From NCBI GenBank assembly GCA_949751835.1, contig CATKHK010000029.1, positions 124,001-188,000 of the forward strand: 64,000 nt of DNA. The letters run 5' to 3'. Position 1 is the stretch's first letter; each line of letters opens with the position of its first letter. The translations under genes were made by a program, and so were the position numbers. Below the pieces are notes generated by a model. It was not told where the DNA came from. It did no database searches and saw only the letters and a program-made list of their open reading frames with translations. This DNA is from Blepharisma japonicum (lineage: Eukaryota > Ciliophora > Heterotrichea > Heterotrichida > Blepharismidae). Shown piece by piece: positions 53,719 through 64,000 of the stretch.

Positions 53719-54615
53719 ATGAACATCGTATCTCCGCAACCTGAGTATGTTCGCTCACAGCATAAAGACACAGAAATTATGAGTTACTTCAAAACCTCGA
53801 TGCTGGAGATCATTGATGCTTGATTCGGGTCTAGGATTAACTTGAAATATGCAGCTGAAATATCAGTGCTTATTGAAATTTTATATTATGCGTCTGGGTT
53901 GATTTTTTCAAATACAAATGTGAAACAGACTTTGGGGCAAGAGTATGTGAGCAGCTCTATAGCTGATTTAGGAAAAGTTGCAAAAATTAAAAGAGTTTTG
54001 GTAAGCACGAATTACCCAAAAGCTGCACAACTTTTTAAGCCTGGAATGGTAAAGATGTGCTTGTATATTTTGGTTAAGACTGCTTTTCCATATGCAATTA
54101 AGAAATGAAGCAGGAGAAGTGAGGCGAAGTCAAGGAATACAGAAAATAAATCATGATATGACTGTCTTCCAAGTGCTGAAGAGATTTGAGATGAAGTTTT
54201 ATCAAAAGCACATTTAGCTTTGTTTCTATTGACTGGAGTGTATGATGAGATTGCTAAAAGAATCCTCAATTTAGTTTTTGTAAAGACCATTAGACCAAGA
54301 AATCCTTACTTTTTGTATAAAAGATTAGGATACCTCGTTTTAATACAAATATTTATAAGCACATATAAACTTACAAAAAGATTCTTGCTAAAAATGCGAG
54401 CGCTGAATGTTACAGAAACCCAGCAACTGGAAGAGATATTTGATAGTAAGGAATGCCCTTTGTGCATGTCTCCTTTAAGAAATCCTTCAGCAACTCCATG
54501 CGGACACATCTTCTGCTGGAGCTGCATCATGAGGGCTTCTCAAATCAACCCTATTTGCCCAAATTGCAGACAGCAATGCTTACCACAATCAATATTACAG
54601 CTGAGAAATCTTTAA
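53719..54615 (+). CDS. PEX10: Peroxisome biogenesis factor 10 (RING E3)
   Basis: 298 aa in one frame; four TGA read as Trp, so a standard-code ORF call splits it. The start MNIVSPQPEYVRSQHKD fits the PEX10 N-terminus, followed by membrane helices. C-terminal RING (about residues 250-290): CPLCMSPLRNPSATPCGHIF, CWSC and CPNC, the C3HC4 pattern with the PEX10-like ATPCGHxFCW core. PEX2/10/12 form the ubiquitin ligase that recycles PEX5. PEX10 is favoured over PEX12 (which has a degenerate RING). An acyl-CoA oxidase gene lies downstream at 63126. Confidence 0.88.
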
Positions 54616-54687
54616 AATTTAAATGTATTTCATATAATTAATTGTGAATGTCTTATATTAATAAGAAAATTAAAAATTAATTTAAGA

Positions 54688-57600
54688 ATGAAAGAAGAGA
54701 ATAAGTATCAATTGGATACAAATGATAAAGAAATTGTTGAGTTTTCAGGAATCACTGATTCAAGCCAAATCTATGAAGAGAAGCGTACAAAGGTTAATTT
54801 TGCAACAAAGATTGCAGAGGAATTAAATGAAATTCAAAAGGAGGAGAAAAGCGAAGAAATTAAACTTGACCAAAACGCTTTAGATGAAATTGAAAATATT
54901 ATTGCAAAAGCAGAAAAAGGACTCGAAAAAAGCTTGGAACAAAAAAAAGTTAATGAGCGGGGAGTTTATATTTCAGTTATTGCCTCAACTATTTTTGTAG
55001 TTATGTGTATGTTTGTTAACCGTGCTGAAAAAACAGCAGATCTTACTCAGCTAATCGAAAATATTTTATTAAAAAAGCCATGGCAAGTTGATCCAAATTT
55101 ATATTTTAAGGATATTGACCAAGTTCATCACATTGATAAATATTTGAGAATGGTACTTCTTCCAGGAATTTTGGAGGATAATTTTGTGGAAAATTATAAT
55201 TATGTTGTGGGTATCAGGCTTTCAATAAAATTGGCGGCGATGGAAGACAATCCATTCAGCGAGTATGAAGAAGCGGTTCAGAAAGTAAGATCGAATCCTG
55301 AAATGAGTCCATCTCATTCAAACTCAAACGAAATAACACACCCTCTTTTTGGGTTTAATTATGATCATGGAGGGGGATTTAGGCATTCTGGAGGCTATGT
55401 TCTCTGCTTCTTCAATAATTCATTAGAGGAGGCACTTTTAAAATGAAGGGAGTATAGGAATCTGATGATTAATTATGAGTTTGACAGCTTGGCTATTGAA
55501 ACAATACTCCATAATTCAAATATGGCTGTTACTTTGTACTATTACCAAACAATCGTCCTTGAAAGTACTGGGGAAATGAACAAGAAATTTGGAAATTCTG
55601 GAATTTTCCCTGAAACATTTGAAACTTTTAGCTCTGGTGGTACAATTCTACTCGCTTTTGGCTCAATTTACTTAATAGGCTTTTTAATACAAGTCTATAA
55701 TATGTTGCAAACTCTTATCCAAACCTTCAAAACATTATGGATGAAACTCAAATTTGAATTTGCATGACATGAATGGCTGGAGCTAATATCAATCATTTTT
55801 GTTTTAGCTTCATTTGGGTTATTTGGAAGCTTGATCTTAGGAAATATTGGAAAATATAAACTACCAATCACAGAGGAAAAGGATTTCACTGGATTAGCAG
55901 ATTATGCACAGTCATTTCGAGTATTAGTGAGATTAACAGCTCTAGCTGCTCTGATGACTTCATTTAAGATAATTGTTATGCTGAAAAATAAATTTCCTTC
56001 ATTTGGAGTACTATTTGATACAATTGATCTAGCAAAAACTTACATCATCAACTTTACCTTAATAATTATTTTTATCTTTATTTCCTTTTCCCTATTTGGG
56101 ATTTTTGGTTTTGGGCTAACATATGGCAAATATTCTAATTTTGGAGGATCATTGCTTTCGATCACAAGAGTTGCTTATGGAGAATTTGATGTAAAAAGTT
56201 TGGAAATTGCTAATGAAGCACTTGCAAAAATTTTTCTTATTGTTTTCGGTATGTGGGTGTTTTTTATTCTCAAGAGTACCCTAATTGCGATTGTTATTGG
56301 CAGTTACAATGAAGTAAAAAATCGTGATGAGTTGCTGCTTCAAGCGAAAGCTGATATGATTAAAGAAAAAAGTGACAATATTTTAAGAGCAATTGTAAAC
56401 TTAATATTTTGTAGAGCGAAAACAACATTAAATGAAGATGCATTGGAGTATCAGCAATTATCAACACTTGAAACAATGGTCCCTGAAAAACAAAATGAAA
56501 TTAATGAAAGGCTTAGAAAACTTGAAATCTCCATTCGTAATCAGAATCGTCTAAGCGTTTTTGAAGCAGTGAAATATAATATTGGACAGATATCTCAACT
56601 TGCTAAGTTTGGTGGAGGATTGATTACTCGTGAACAATTTTTACAGAAAATTAAAGACTGCATTAGAAAAATACTAAAAAAAAGAAAAATAGAAGAAATT
56701 TTGAGAAAGCAAAGAGGAAATGATGTGAATTATAATTTTAAAGTTCTTGTTGAGTTATTCATTTTCATTATCTTTTGATCCTTATTCATTACTCTTGTAG
56801 TAACTAGGCTTGAAGTTTCTTATGTTTATACTATATCCACCGAAACAAAAGATTCAATAATAGTTCCAAAATTCTATAGTGGTTGACACAATATAACTTT
56901 TCAAGAAATAGCAACAGACAAAGATGCCTACAATTTTATGAGCAAAGTTTTCAAAAATTATCTTCAAAAAGAAACTATTAATACCCAAAATCATTGAATA
57001 AGCCGGATTAAAGCAAGAATCACATTTACAAGATATCGGATGAGCAAAAATAAAAGCTCATTTTCTGATGGAGTCATTCCATATGTAATTCCAGATACAA
57101 GCACTCAAAACACAACTGACTTCCATGGTCTAATAAGTTTTGCTAAATATATTTATAATCCATCAGGAACGCTGAAGACTTACAAGTCTAAAGGAGGATA
57201 TGTAATAGAGTTAAATAACAAACAAAATATCTCAGATATAATTCAACAAATCGAGCTTGATGACATTTTTAATCGCAATCTCAAAGATTTTTATTTAGAA
57301 TGAGTCCTTTACAATCCCAATGTAAATATGTTTTCTTATAGTGTAATGCATTTCGATAAGCTCATTTCAGGCATTATTAAACCAGAAATTTATTCTGGAG
57401 TTATAGATCTTGATATATACAACTCAGGCTCTCCAATGATTACTATAAGTATCTTGTTCTTTATTTTTACTATTTTTTATTTAATCAAATTTTGTTATTC
57501 ATGATATTTGGTCTGGAAAAAAGTGAATAAGCAAAGGAAGGAAAAAAACCTTATTTGAAAAATAGCAGGATATGTGATTGATAAAATTGAAGAGAATGAA

Positions 57601-59505
57601 ATTAGTTTAAGAGAGCATTGCTTTAGATTTCTTAAAAAAACTTTAGCCTGATGCTGATACACCATAATAGATCTATTATATTCAGCATGATTATTAATTA
57701 AAGGAGATATTTTTCAATTATTCAGCATTGTTTCAACAATAATGTCGCTGATGATGATTTATTATGAAATAATACTTGTTAAGAGTAGTTTTTATCAAAA
57801 TTTTAAACTAGATTCTGCTTTTGTGACCTGAGAGAACTGTATAGGTGAATTTTCCAAAATAAATGATATTTTGTATATATCTGGGACAATAGCTATGTTT
57901 ACATGCTTAATTTTATTTTTGAGGCTAATTCAATATTTTGAATTCAGTGATCATTTATCAAACCTTGCAGATGTTATTAAATCTGCATCATTTGACTTAG
58001 CATTCTTCACAATTGTTTTTATGATTATTCTAACTGCGTATGCAATTTCTAACTATCTAGTTTTAGGTCACCATGATCTAAGTTTCAAATTCATGGAATA
58101 TTCTTTATTGTCTACTTATTCAATGCTATTGTGCTATTATGACATTGGCTCAATATTGCAAGCTGACAATTTGTTAGGTGGGATACTGTTTATAAGCTAT
58201 ATGGTGATCTTCAATTTTATGATGCTAAACTTATTTATAGCTATCATTTTTGCTCATTATACAGCACTTAAATCAACCCGTCCTAAGAATAGACTTGGAT
58301 TTTTTGAAAAACTTTGAAAAGTCATTAAATATAAATTCAAAAACAGAAAATTAATCATCGATCCAAATAAAATCAAAAAAACTGAAGATATCCCTGATAA
58401 TAACATGTTTGTAAATTATAGCCCAACCATATCTGAAGATGCGTATATAATTGATGATAAAGCTCACATAGATGCCTCCTTAAATAAATGGCTCAAACGT
58501 TTAGAAGATTTTGTTGCTGATCATTCAGGGAATGAGATAAATTTTGGTGGATTAAAGGCAGATTTCAATAAATATTGTGAGATTGTGAATACTGATTTAG
58601 TTCAGCCAGTTCATTTAAGTGAGGTTTGCTTCATGAACCCAGAAATATGAAAAAATGAAAATATCGAGCAGAAAATAAGGATTTGAAGAAAACTAACAAA
58701 TATATATGCAGAAGAGTATAGGTTGGGAATAGAAAAATCTATAAGTGAAGGGAAAGATCCAAGAGAGCATGGATTATCTCCTTTGCAGAAGCAACTATGA
58801 GAAGCTACACCTATGCCCGAAAAATTTGAAATGTGGAGTGGAAAATTTCATTTTTCTGAGGAAGAAAGGATTAGAATATGAAACTCAACGAGCTATAGCA
58901 AAGAATTTATGGAAAAGGACACAAATATAGAAGAGCAGAAGAGTTATTGACTTTCGTTAACTATTATGCAAAAAGATGATTTGGTTTCTAAAATTCTAGG
59001 CCCTTTTAAAAATATTAAGAAAAAAATTAAAAACGAGGAAACTTTCCTTGATTTTTATATCAAAAATGAGCTATTATTTACTAATAATACAAAGATGCTC
59101 TTATGAGCCTGCTTATACGAGCATGAAATTAGCAAATTTTTGCTTTTTATGAATCAAAATGATAAAGTTGAGGCTGAAATTATGGCTTACATGATTATGG
59201 ATGACAAAAAACACAATTTATTTGCAATGGACCATGCGGATCTTAACATGGAAGCAATTTTCGATGCCAAAATATTTGATAAATATACAGAAATGGCCAC
59301 TTTTCAATCAGAAAATGATTGCAAAAAATCATGCGATGAAAGAATCTTTGAAACAAATACAGAGCACAGAAATCTGATAAACTATAGCCACAGTCTTCAA
59401 GAGGATGCAAAAAAATACACTAGAGAAAATAAGAAACTAAAAAATAGAATTAAAGAACTTAGGTCCAAACTCCAAAATAGATACGATATTTCCAGTCTAT
59501 TATAA
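54688..59505 (+). CDS. Tandem polycystin (TRPP-like) channel: two full 6-TM modules in one chain
   Basis: 1,605 aa in one frame; about a dozen TGA codons read as Trp. Module 1: S1 92-110, large extracellular TOP-like domain, S2-S5 (about 317, 364, 411, 452), pore TRVAYGEFD (near 497) and S6 514-541 with the polycystin-like FILKSTLIAIVIGSYNEVKN. A basic, coiled linker (541-686) leads to module 2: S1 687-710, a second TOP-like domain with YVIPD/SYSVMHF segments, S2 918-942, S3-S5, pore region 1131-1158, and S6 FNFMMLNLFIAIIFAHYTAL. The second pore lacks the G-D/E-F selectivity-type residues. The 410-residue tail is charged and ends in a coiled coil. Probably a ciliary or ER cation channel. Confidence 0.85.
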
Positions 59506-59769
59506 AACTAAACCATTATCTTTCAAAATTAGCAAAATAATTTATTATTACATAAATTAACCATATCTTTAAGCTTAAAAAGAAGAAATTTTCAAAAAAT
59601 TTTGAAAATCGTTAAAGTGTTATCTTGAGAGGGAAAAAAAAATTAATTGAATATTTTACTTATCATGACTTAATATGCTCAGAAGAGCGAGAATAAGTTT
59701 AATAAGATATCTATAAGCTTAAGAAATTGTATAATACTATTCATATTTTAATGATTCTTATTAATCAAT

Positions 59770-60480
59770 ATGTGTTTGCTATTTTCTAATAGTTCGCCCT
59801 GCCCGCATCCAGAATGCTACCTTTACAATACTTGGCAGTCTCTAAATTACGCCTCATCTATCGATTTGCAACTTTCAGAGGCCATCTTAAACCAGAGTAA
59901 TGCCTTCCTTACCCAATTGCTTTGAAATTACCAAAAGGTTCAGAAGGACATTGACTCGGTTTCTGCACTGGCCAAGACAATTTCAACTAACGATAAGAAC
60001 CAATACCTCTCAGACGACGATAAGGGCTTAGTTTTCGAATCCTTGACCAGGGTATGGAAAGCTGAACCTTTTCCATTCAGCTTGCAGATGGAAAAGGCCT
60101 TCCCAGCGCGAGTTTACAAAGAAAGAGGATTTCAGCTGAAGTTTTCTGTCAAAACCATTGAAGGCTGTACAGCCAAACTGGAAGGAAATCAGGTTTTTAG
60201 AATCATTTTGACCAGCACTGACGATACACCGAACATATTATACTCAAACATTTCAGGAAAAAAGATAATCAGAGGGACGACAGAATCAAGGCAAAATGAA
60301 GAAGGAGTCATTGAGTTTAATAATGTTGTGATCAATGAGGTTTCCTCGCACTATACGAATGGCTGCTTTTCATTGATCGTAATGTGTTTAGAAAATTTAG
60401 ACATTAAGCCATTTGTGAGGGATAAAATATATGTAAGAGCTCGAAAAGCATTAAAACATCGGAAAACGATAGCTAAATAA
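59770..60480 (+). CDS. Uncharacterised 236-aa protein, beta-rich C-terminal half
   Basis: ATG at 59770 (MCLLFSNSSPCPHP) is the first in frame; one TGA read as Trp. The first 100 residues are helical (SIDLQLSEAILNQSNAFLTQ; VSALAKTIST); residues about 110-230 look like a beta-sandwich (FPARVYKERGFQLKFSVKTI; VFRIILTSTDDTPN; GVIEFNNVVINEVSSHYTNG; FSLIVMCLEN). The tail is basic. No family is recognised; an Ig-like or transcription-factor-type sandwich is possible. Codons end in C/G more often near the 5' end than in neighbouring genes. Confidence 0.65.
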
Positions 60481-61018
60481 TTTTATGATTTAATATAAAG
60501 CATCGGGATATATAAAAAAAAATTAAAAATTTTATATTTTTTAGTGATAAAATGCTTAGTTTAATAAATTCAATTACAATATCATTGAGCTAATATGGTA
60601 GTGCGTAAGAGATAATAATAAAAAAGGAATAGATAAATGAAATCAAGACTTATTTACTGGATCACATTAACTAAATCTAAGTAGCATTCTCCTTGATTTT
60701 ATTTGGTATTAGATTTTTATGATGAAAATAATAAATAATTTAAATAAATATCTTTAAAGAAACAATTTCGGCATTTTTTAAATGTATAAATAATAACACC
60801 CGCATTACTAGATAACAGAATTAAACTAAAAAGCCCATCATTTCATTTAAATTTCAAATTCAAGAATTTTAAAATAAATATTTGTTTAATTTTAAATAAA
60901 TGGTTTTATTTTGTAAAGTAAATTAACGCATCAATGCATTTTTATAAAAATTAATTTAATTCCTTATACATTGATATTAATGCATTTTTATAATTAGATA
61001 AACATTGTTGACAATAAA
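60481..61018. other. Intergenic, 538 bp
   Basis: Very AT-rich. A short motif tgcatttttataa recurs just upstream of the Ras-like gene (near 60935 and 60980), perhaps part of its promoter. Nothing else recognised. Confidence 0.4.
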
Positions 61019-61852
61019 ATGGAGGCCACCAAAGTTCGTGCAGTTCTCTTCAAAAATGAGCAGCATCCAAGCGATGGAAAGCAAGTTCTTATCAGTCCTC
61101 ACATATCTAAAGAAGAACTATTATCATTAGCTTCTCAGGAGCTTGGGATCTCTGCAAAAAAAATATTTTCAGATACAGGCTTACTTTTAAACAACATATC
61201 AACTATCGCAGACGGCGTGACATTCTATGTTTCACAAGGTGAAAATTTTCAAGTAAAATCAAGTGGCGCTCCACAAAAAACCAGCAAAAAATACGTAATT
61301 GCTGTGCTTGGGGCTGCTGCCGTAGGAAAATCTGCAATAACCTTAAGATATGTCAACAACAAATTTGTTAGAGACTATGATCCAACTATTGAAGATTATT
61401 ATACAAAAAATGCGATTATTGATGGTGAGCCGACGGTTTTATCAATTTTAGACACAGCAGGGATGGAGGACTATTTCCCATTAATTGATGATTGGATTGA
61501 CAATAAGGATGGGTTCATTTTAGTCTTCTCAGTGGAGCTCCCTGATTCTTTGCAAAGATTGAGATATTTCCAAGACAAAATATTGCATAGATATAGTCAG
61601 CAAGGGAACAAAGGGCCAGTAACCATTATGGCTGCTAATAAAGTCGATTTGCCTAATAGAAATGTGTCAAGCGAAGAAGGGAGAAAAGTAGCTGAAAGCA
61701 TGGGCTTAAAGTATATGGAAGTGTCAGCTGCTACAGCTTCTGGAGTTGATGATCTCTTTGCTGAAATCATCAGAGTGCTTAGATCTAGAAGGGCAACAAA
61801 TAAACCTGTAAACAAAGAGCCATGGTACAAAAAAATGTGCTCTCTTCTATAA
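61019..61852 (+). CDS. Doublecortin-like/Ras GTPase fusion, geranylgeranyl-type CaaX
   Basis: 277 aa. Residues about 5-78 resemble a doublecortin/ubiquitin-type fold (VRAVLFKNEQHPSDGKQVLI; ISAKKIFSDTG, then IADGVTFYVSQGENF). Residues 91-260 are a Ras G-domain: P-loop GAAAVGKS (98-105), switch I YDPTIEDYY, DTAGME (145-150), NKVD, SAAT, and a polybasic region before the C-terminal Cys-Ser-Leu-Leu. Ras G12, G13 and Q61 correspond to Ala100, Ala101 and Met149; each is a change that lowers GTP hydrolysis in Ras. It may therefore stay GTP-bound (inference). CSLL predicts geranylgeranylation and a membrane location. Confidence 0.85.
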   Translation: MEATKVRAVLFKNEQHPSDGKQVLISPHISKEELLSLASQELGISAKKIFSDTGLLLNNISTIADGVTFYVSQGENFQVKSSGAPQKTSKKYVIAVLGAAAVGKSAITLRYVNNKFVRDYDPTIEDYYTKNAIIDGEPTVLSILDTAGMEDYFPLIDDWIDNKDGFILVFSVELPDSLQRLRYFQDKILHRYSQQGNKGPVTIMAANKVDLPNRNVSSEEGRKVAESMGLKYMEVSAATASGVDDLFAEIIRVLRSRRATNKPVNKEPWYKKMCSLL

Positions 61853-62241
61853 GATATTTCCTATCAAGTTATCTTTTAAGAGGTTTATTTAGATTATGTT
61901 TAATTTCAATAAAATTTATAAACTTTATAGATAAAAGTAAAATAGATTTTTATAGCATAGCATAATTATTAAATCAAAAGAGTAAATCATTAAGGAATAA
62001 TTTCGATTGCAATTAAGTGCCGATAATTATTGTGAATTCCTTTCAGAGATTAAGTCTACTTTAGTTATTTTTAGATTTAATATTTAATTTGTAAGGATTT
62101 TCATTATTTTAATTGACCATGGAATAGAGAATAGTTATAGGTTGCCAATATTGAAAAATTCAGTCAAACTTGAAGCCTTCAAATTATAAAGGCTACTTAT
62201 TAGAAACCATTTTGGTAATTCCAATGCTTTTGCAATTAAAA
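61853..62241. other. Intergenic, 389 bp
   Basis: AT-rich 3' flank of the Ras-like gene. No ORF, RNA gene or repeat that I can support. Confidence 0.5.
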
Positions 62242-62505
62242 TTAGCAGGATCAAAGAAGTACCTGTTCACTTATGATATTGAATGCATGTAAGACTTTAA
62301 ACTCTTTGGACTCAATATCAGTTAAATAGATTTTTAGAAGCCTAAAATTTAAAAATAAAGATTTTTCGATTATTTTTATCTCATGCGTTGCTTTATATGT
62401 TTTTATTCTCTTTTTTGCATTATAATTGTAGCTGGAGTATTTTAGCTTGATCTCAGCAAAGACTTTGGTTTCAGTTTTTTTTCTGGCAATTTTATTATAA
62501 TACAT
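62242..62505 (-). CDS. Possible small basic protein, 87 aa (TGA = Trp)
   Basis: ATG at 62505, then RKKTETKVFAEIKLKYSSYN and a basic helical continuation; one TGA near the end is read as Trp and TAA follows at 62244-62242. No domain is recognised, and its high Lys/Ile content can arise from AT-rich DNA, so the call is weak. It lies in an unusually long 1.27-kb gap, which slightly raises the odds that something is encoded. Confidence 0.3.
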
Positions 62506-62667
62506 ATTCTGTTGTTTATATTTTATTTATGAATATTCTATTGCTTCTTGGTGTTTGAAAATACTTTATAATTATTCATTGACTATATTACAGAAAGCTG
62601 AATGACGTAACATTCCATTTTCATTGTTTTACCTAATTTTGTCAATAAAATGGTCGAATAAAATAAA

Positions 62668-62823
62668 ATGGCTTTCTTTTCTAATTTTAGCAAAGAGATC
62701 GACGTTACAGTTCTCACATATAAGTTTCTAGAATCATTGACCTTCAAGGAAATACTTCAAAACACCAAAAGTAAGCTTGGATCAAAATTAAAATTTAAAA
62801 ACCTCAAACAAAAAATATTTTAG
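62668..62823 (+). CDS. Possible small protein, 51 aa
   Basis: ATG at 62668, TAG at 62821. The N-terminal 35 residues (AFFSNFSKEIDVTVLTYKFL, ESLTFKEILQNTKSK) have mixed, protein-like composition; the last 15 are Lys-rich. A GTAAG sits at 62772, so it might be a longer gene whose splicing I cannot resolve. Flanks 62506-62667 and 62824-63125 show nothing. Confidence 0.35.
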   Translation: MAFFSNFSKEIDVTVLTYKFLESLTFKEILQNTKSKLGSKLKFKNLKQKIF

Positions 62824-63125
62824 AAAATTATATAAAATTCACAGCAAATCAACTTTTTGAAGTAAATATACATAAATTTGTTCTAAGTTCTCGTAAAAAG
62901 TCTATTAGTTGTAAAAAGATTTTATTCTTTATTCTACTTTAAGGTGACTTTTACTAATATTAGAAAATAGTAAGTCTAAATGACTTCTTTTAAATCCAAA
63001 ATACTATCTTTTTATTCTTTTCTCATATCAAGCTATTTATAGTGATAAAACCCTCGTAACTTCTGAAATAATTTTATGTTCAGCTTATGGTTAAGTTTTA
63101 ATATGGCATTATATTTAGTGACATC

Positions 63126-64000
63126 ATGTCAAATTTACGTCGATTAGACCTCTTAAAAACTCATCTTCTTTCCAAATTTCCAACTTCTTCTTTAGACCGT
63201 TCTCTTGACGAATACAGAGGGCGTGGAGAAAAGATCAATAGTTCACTTTTATCTCAGCTTTATTTCGACGATAGCTACGATACTTTGATGAAAATGCGCA
63301 AAGCCATGACTAAAAATCCACTTTTTAATCATTTTGAAGAAGTAGAAATGCCCCGTGAGAAATTACGGGAAAGAGTTGTCCAGCAAATTGCTTCACTTTA
63401 TTTTTCATTCAATCTAAGTTATGAACTTGACAAAAAATGGCCGCTTGAGAAGTGCCATTTTTGCTTTGGGCTAGCTGAGCATGATTTAGGACTTACAACA
63501 AGATTTTGTGTTCATATCATTTTGTATACAGATACTTTGCAAAATGTAGGGACCAAAAAGCATTTGGAGTTAATTAATAGGGCTTATCAGCTGCTTGATT
63601 ATGGGTCTTTTGGAATGACTGAGCTTGGCCATGGATCAAACGTAGCAAAAGTTGAAACTATAGCCACTTATGACCATACTTCAAGAGAATTTATTATTAA
63701 TTCCCCTACTCCAACATCAGCAAAATGGTGGATTGGTGCTGCTGGAAAAACTGCTAATATGTCTGTGATTTTTGCCCAAATGATTGTTGATGGGGTTGGA
63801 AGAGGAGTCCATGCTTTTGTAGTTCCAGTGCGAGATTATACAACCCATGAAACTTTGCCTGGCGTCATTCTAGGTGATTGCGGAAAAAAACTTAGTAACG
63901 ATGGGATTGATAATGGATTTATGCTCTTTAAAAATTATAGGGTGCCCTATGATACTTTACTTGATAAATACAGTTGGATTTCCCCAGATGGAAAATTTAA
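63126..64000 (+). CDS. Acyl-CoA oxidase, 3' partial, with PTS2-like N-terminus
   Basis: 291 complete codons before the right edge. Starts MSNLRRLDLLKTHLLS; Arg6-Leu7-x5-His13-Leu14 fits the peroxisomal PTS2 pattern. Acyl-CoA oxidase hallmarks follow in order: GLAEHDLGLTTRF, YGSFGMTELGHGSNVAKVET (FAD/substrate site), then FIINSPTPTSAKWWIGAAGK, HAFVVPVRDYTTHETLPGVI, GDCGKKLSNDGIDNGF and YRVPYDTLLDKY. The enzyme does the first, H2O2-forming step of peroxisomal beta-oxidation. The catalytic Glu region and C-terminus are outside the window. No intron seen so far. Confidence 0.95.
   Translation, partial: MSNLRRLDLLKTHLLSKFPTSSLDRSLDEYRGRGEKINSSLLSQLYFDDSYDTLMKMRKAMTKNPLFNHFEEVEMPREKLRERVVQQIASLYFSFNLSYELDKKWPLEKCHFCFGLAEHDLGLTTRFCVHIILYTDTLQNVGTKKHLELINRAYQLLDYGSFGMTELGHGSNVAKVETIATYDHTSREFIINSPTPTSAKWWIGAAGKTANMSVIFAQMIVDGVGRGVHAFVVPVRDYTTHETLPGVILGDCGKKLSNDGIDNGFMLFKNYRVPYDTLLDKYSWISPDGKF

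Noticed and set aside
58745-58930. 61-codon plus frame in the polycystin tail
   Set aside because: Different phase from the 1,605-aa frame, which continues here through several TGA-Trp codons.
1-64000. Condylostoma-like code with TAA/TAG also sense
   Set aside because: TAA and TAG end conserved domains at expected C-termini (PRP16, HMG, Alba, CaaX boxes), and appear in frame only within introns or pseudogenes.
1-64000. Germline internal eliminated sequences or transposons
   Set aside because: Every gene reads through with only tiny introns; no TA-flanked insert, terminal inverted repeat or transposase was found, so the window fits somatic DNA.

Overview
The window looks like somatic (macronuclear) DNA of a heterotrich ciliate, most like Blepharisma. 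Two things in the sequence support this. TGA is read as tryptophan throughout: dozens of frames continue only if TGA is sense, and several of these codons fall where PRP16 has conserved Trp, while TAA and TAG act as stops. The spliceosomal introns are tiny: eight of 15 nt (GTA...TAG), two of 16 nt and one apparent 17 nt. Intergenic spaces are short and AT-rich, and one convergent gene pair is 7 bp apart. The genus is inferred from general knowledge of heterotrich codes and introns; no database search was made.

Layout. 1-7.6 kb: a prenylated Sec14-like protein (5' partial), two small minus-strand genes, a C2-PX protein, an anoctamin, an atypical MAPK and a FOP/CEP43-like centrosomal protein. 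7.5-13.4 kb: a tandem segmental duplication carrying two intact SLC18B1-like MFS transporters. One breakpoint lies in the FOP gene and the other in a membrane-protein gene (11896-13398), leaving gene fragments between the copies. 13.5-22 kb: TPR proteins, an ER-anchored F-BAR/SMP fusion, a ubiquitin-like-domain protein, a zinc-binding mini-protein and a mitochondrial-type helical-repeat protein. 22-31 kb: an HMG-box protein, an EGF-like membrane protein, tRNA-Asp(GTC), a mitochondrial carrier, a kinesin, a GSK3-like kinase and the TFIIH subunit Tfb5.

31-49 kb: a divergent kinase, a Dsc3/TMUB-like ubiquitin-like membrane protein, the PP2A scaffold subunit, an ankyrin/EF-hand protein, a DEVD-box helicase, a 2,094-aa P4-ATPase/guanylyl cyclase fusion and a coiled-coil protein. 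49-64 kb: PRP16 (DHX38), a UMP-CMP-type kinase, a twin-CX9C protein, an Alba protein, PEX10, a 1,605-aa protein with two complete polycystin channel modules in one chain, an uncharacterised protein, a doublecortin-like/Ras fusion and the 5' part of an acyl-CoA oxidase with a PTS2-like signal.

There is no operon logic. Recurring themes are Ca2+ and lipid signalling at membranes (C2-PX, anoctamin, SMP, polycystin, P4-ATPase/cyclase, EF-hand), peroxisomes (PEX10, acyl-CoA oxidase) and splicing (PRP16 in a genome of minimal introns). The most novel-looking items are the tandem polycystin, the F-BAR/SMP fusion and the doublecortin-like/Ras protein with substitutions at all three classic Ras GTPase positions. 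No CRISPR, rRNA, telomere or recognisable intact transposon is present.
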